Part shown: one piece after another, positions 63,035 to 64,000 of the stretch
Layout: every line of letters begins with the position of its first letter
Position numbering within the stretch: position 1 is the stretch's first letter
Assembly: GCA_025765615.1 (NCBI GenBank)
Contig: JAIVFJ010000173.1
Coordinates: 1-64,000, forward strand
DNA length: 64,000 bases
Source of the DNA: Zopfochytrium polystomum
Taxonomy: Eukaryota; Chytridiomycota; Chytridiomycetes; Chytridiales; Chytridiaceae
Direction: 5' to 3'
The notes under the pieces: model-generated
Told to the model about the DNA's origin: nothing
Seen by the model: only the letters and a program-made list of their open reading frames with translations
Databases searched by the model: none
Translations under genes and position numbers: made by a program

Positions 63035-64000
63035 TCACCAATCGAAAAACGCGTCCACCGACGCCGCCTCCAGCTCGCAGTCCTCAATCAGCCCGAACCG
63101 CACAAACAGCCGCATCACGCCCTCGTGGCCGCACCGCACCGCGCTCATCAGCGCGACGGTCACGTCGCCGCCGCGCACCCTCTCGTCCGCCAGCAGCACC
63201 CTCACGACGTCGGCGTGCCCGCCGGACGCGGCACGCACCAGCGCCTGGTTCCCGCCGTGCGCCGGGTCCGCGTCCGTGTGGTCCAACAAGAACTGCACCG
63301 TCTCGACGTGCCCGCCCGCGCACGCCTCCTCAAACACATGCGGGGCGTCGAGCGCGCTGAGGTCGCCGCCGTGGATGCGGTCGGCGAGGAGCCGCACGAC
63401 GTTGAGGTGGCCGTTGATGGCCGCTGCGCGGAGTGCTTCGGCGGCGGCGAGGCCCGTCGTCGTCGTCGGGTCGGACGGGCCGCGGGCCGGGAGGAGGGGG
63501 TCAAATCCGGAGGAGAGGAGGAGGCGGACGGTGTCAATGTTTCCGTGGGACGCAGCGAGGGCGAGGGCGTGAGGCTTGTCGGCGAGCTCGGCGGCGTTCG
63601 TGTCGTTGAGGAGGAACAGGATGGCGTTTGTCGCTCCTTTGCGGAGGGCAATGTACAACGATTCGCAGAGGCTCTCGATGAGGAGGGATTCCGCGTGGGT
63701 CCACCTCGCGGCGGCTACGAGGGCGAGGAGGTCTTCGAGCAGATCCACGTCGTCCGATGCAGCGGCCCATCGGAACGGGCCGACTTCGAATTCTCCTTCG
63801 TCGATCCGCGTTGTCCGGTCCTTCAGCGCCGATCGCGCGATGGCAAGGTTGACTCGGATCGCGGCGGCCACATTCCGCGCCGACTGAGAGACACGATCGG
63901 GCGGGCTGCTCGACGACCAGAGCGATCCGCCGTAGATGCGGTCAATGGCATCTTCGGATAGGTTGTTGAGCGACAGGAAGGCGGCGCGGTAGGACGGGTG
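63035..64000 (-). CDS. Ankyrin-repeat protein (5' end outside window)
   Basis: The minus-strand frame is open from the window edge (HPSYRAAFLSLNNLSEDAID) to the stop at 63035. At least five ankyrin-type repeats are visible: ALALAASHGNIDTVRLLLSS, ALRAAAINGHLNVVRLLADR, VFEEACAGGHVETVQFLLDH, ALVRAASGGHADVVRVLLAD and ALMSAVRCGHEGVMRLFVRF, preceded by a helical N-terminal region. Ankyrin stacks bind protein partners; none can be named. Sequence is very GC-rich and unbroken. Confidence 0.88.
   Translation of the reverse strand, partial: HPSYRAAFLSLNNLSEDAIDRIYGGSLWSSSSPPDRVSQSARNVAAAIRVNLAIARSALKDRTTRIDEGEFEVGPFRWAAASDDVDLLEDLLALVAAARWTHAESLLIESLCESLYIALRKGATNAILFLLNDTNAAELADKPHALALAASHGNIDTVRLLLSSGFDPLLPARGPSDPTTTTGLAAAEALRAAAINGHLNVVRLLADRIHGGDLSALDAPHVFEEACAGGHVETVQFLLDHTDADPAHGGNQALVRAASGGHADVVRVLLADERVRGGDVTVALMSAVRCGHEGVMRLFVRFGLIEDCELEAASVDAFFDW

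Overview
The window looks like nuclear DNA of a filamentous or zoosporic fungus. Evidence: short GT-AG introns (68 to 350 nt), a U2 snRNA gene, a Uga4-like amino-acid permease, a small GPI-type secreted protein, a chromodomain Ty3/gypsy retroelement and PIF/Harbinger, piggyBac and Tc1 transposons. The RI-type LRR-kinase gene and GC-rich coding style would fit an early-diverging (chytrid-like) lineage, but that is inference.

Region 1 (1-35.2 kb). After the last exon of an M24 aminopeptidase lies a cluster of nine members, all on the + strand, of one family of Cys/His proteins I cannot name. Type A (copies at 1.3, 3.9, 6.5, 8.4 and 26.2 kb) carries two consecutive C-x-H-x6-C-x2-C modules. Type B (11.4, 28.9, 31.1 and 34.2 kb) carries one, preceded by an RW-x-x-Y-x-AR block. 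Nearly all share C-terminal NPFS(V/I)(D/E)ALL and GSPTP motifs. The 28.9 and 31.1 kb copies are a tandem segmental duplication. Between the cluster's two halves are a secreted protein gene, a decayed amino-acid permease and a kinase-LRR gene. One intron of that gene holds a Harbinger transposon, which is itself split by a 5'-truncated LINE.

Region 2 (35.9-54.9 kb) is a transposon-rich stretch: a Tc1 relic split by a solo LTR, a SET-domain gene, GNAT acetyltransferase paralogues, a BTB gene, the U2 snRNA gene, a piggyBac inside a smaller TIR element, and a complete gypsy element (identical LTRs, 5-bp TSD) inside an unidentified host ORF. The gypsy LTR carries arrays of perfect heat-shock-element units and an 11-nt complement to its own primer site, suggesting heat induction and Tf1-type self-priming.

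Region 3 (55.3-64 kb) is ordinary gene-dense DNA: a Q/P-rich coiled-coil protein, a YecM-domain protein, a single-TM protein, an N-terminally incomplete NmrA/QOR2-like oxidoreductase, a kinase-fold gene and an ankyrin protein running off the end.

Caution: many otherwise conserved genes are broken by single-base indels, often in homopolymers. Some apparent pseudogenes may be sequence errors.
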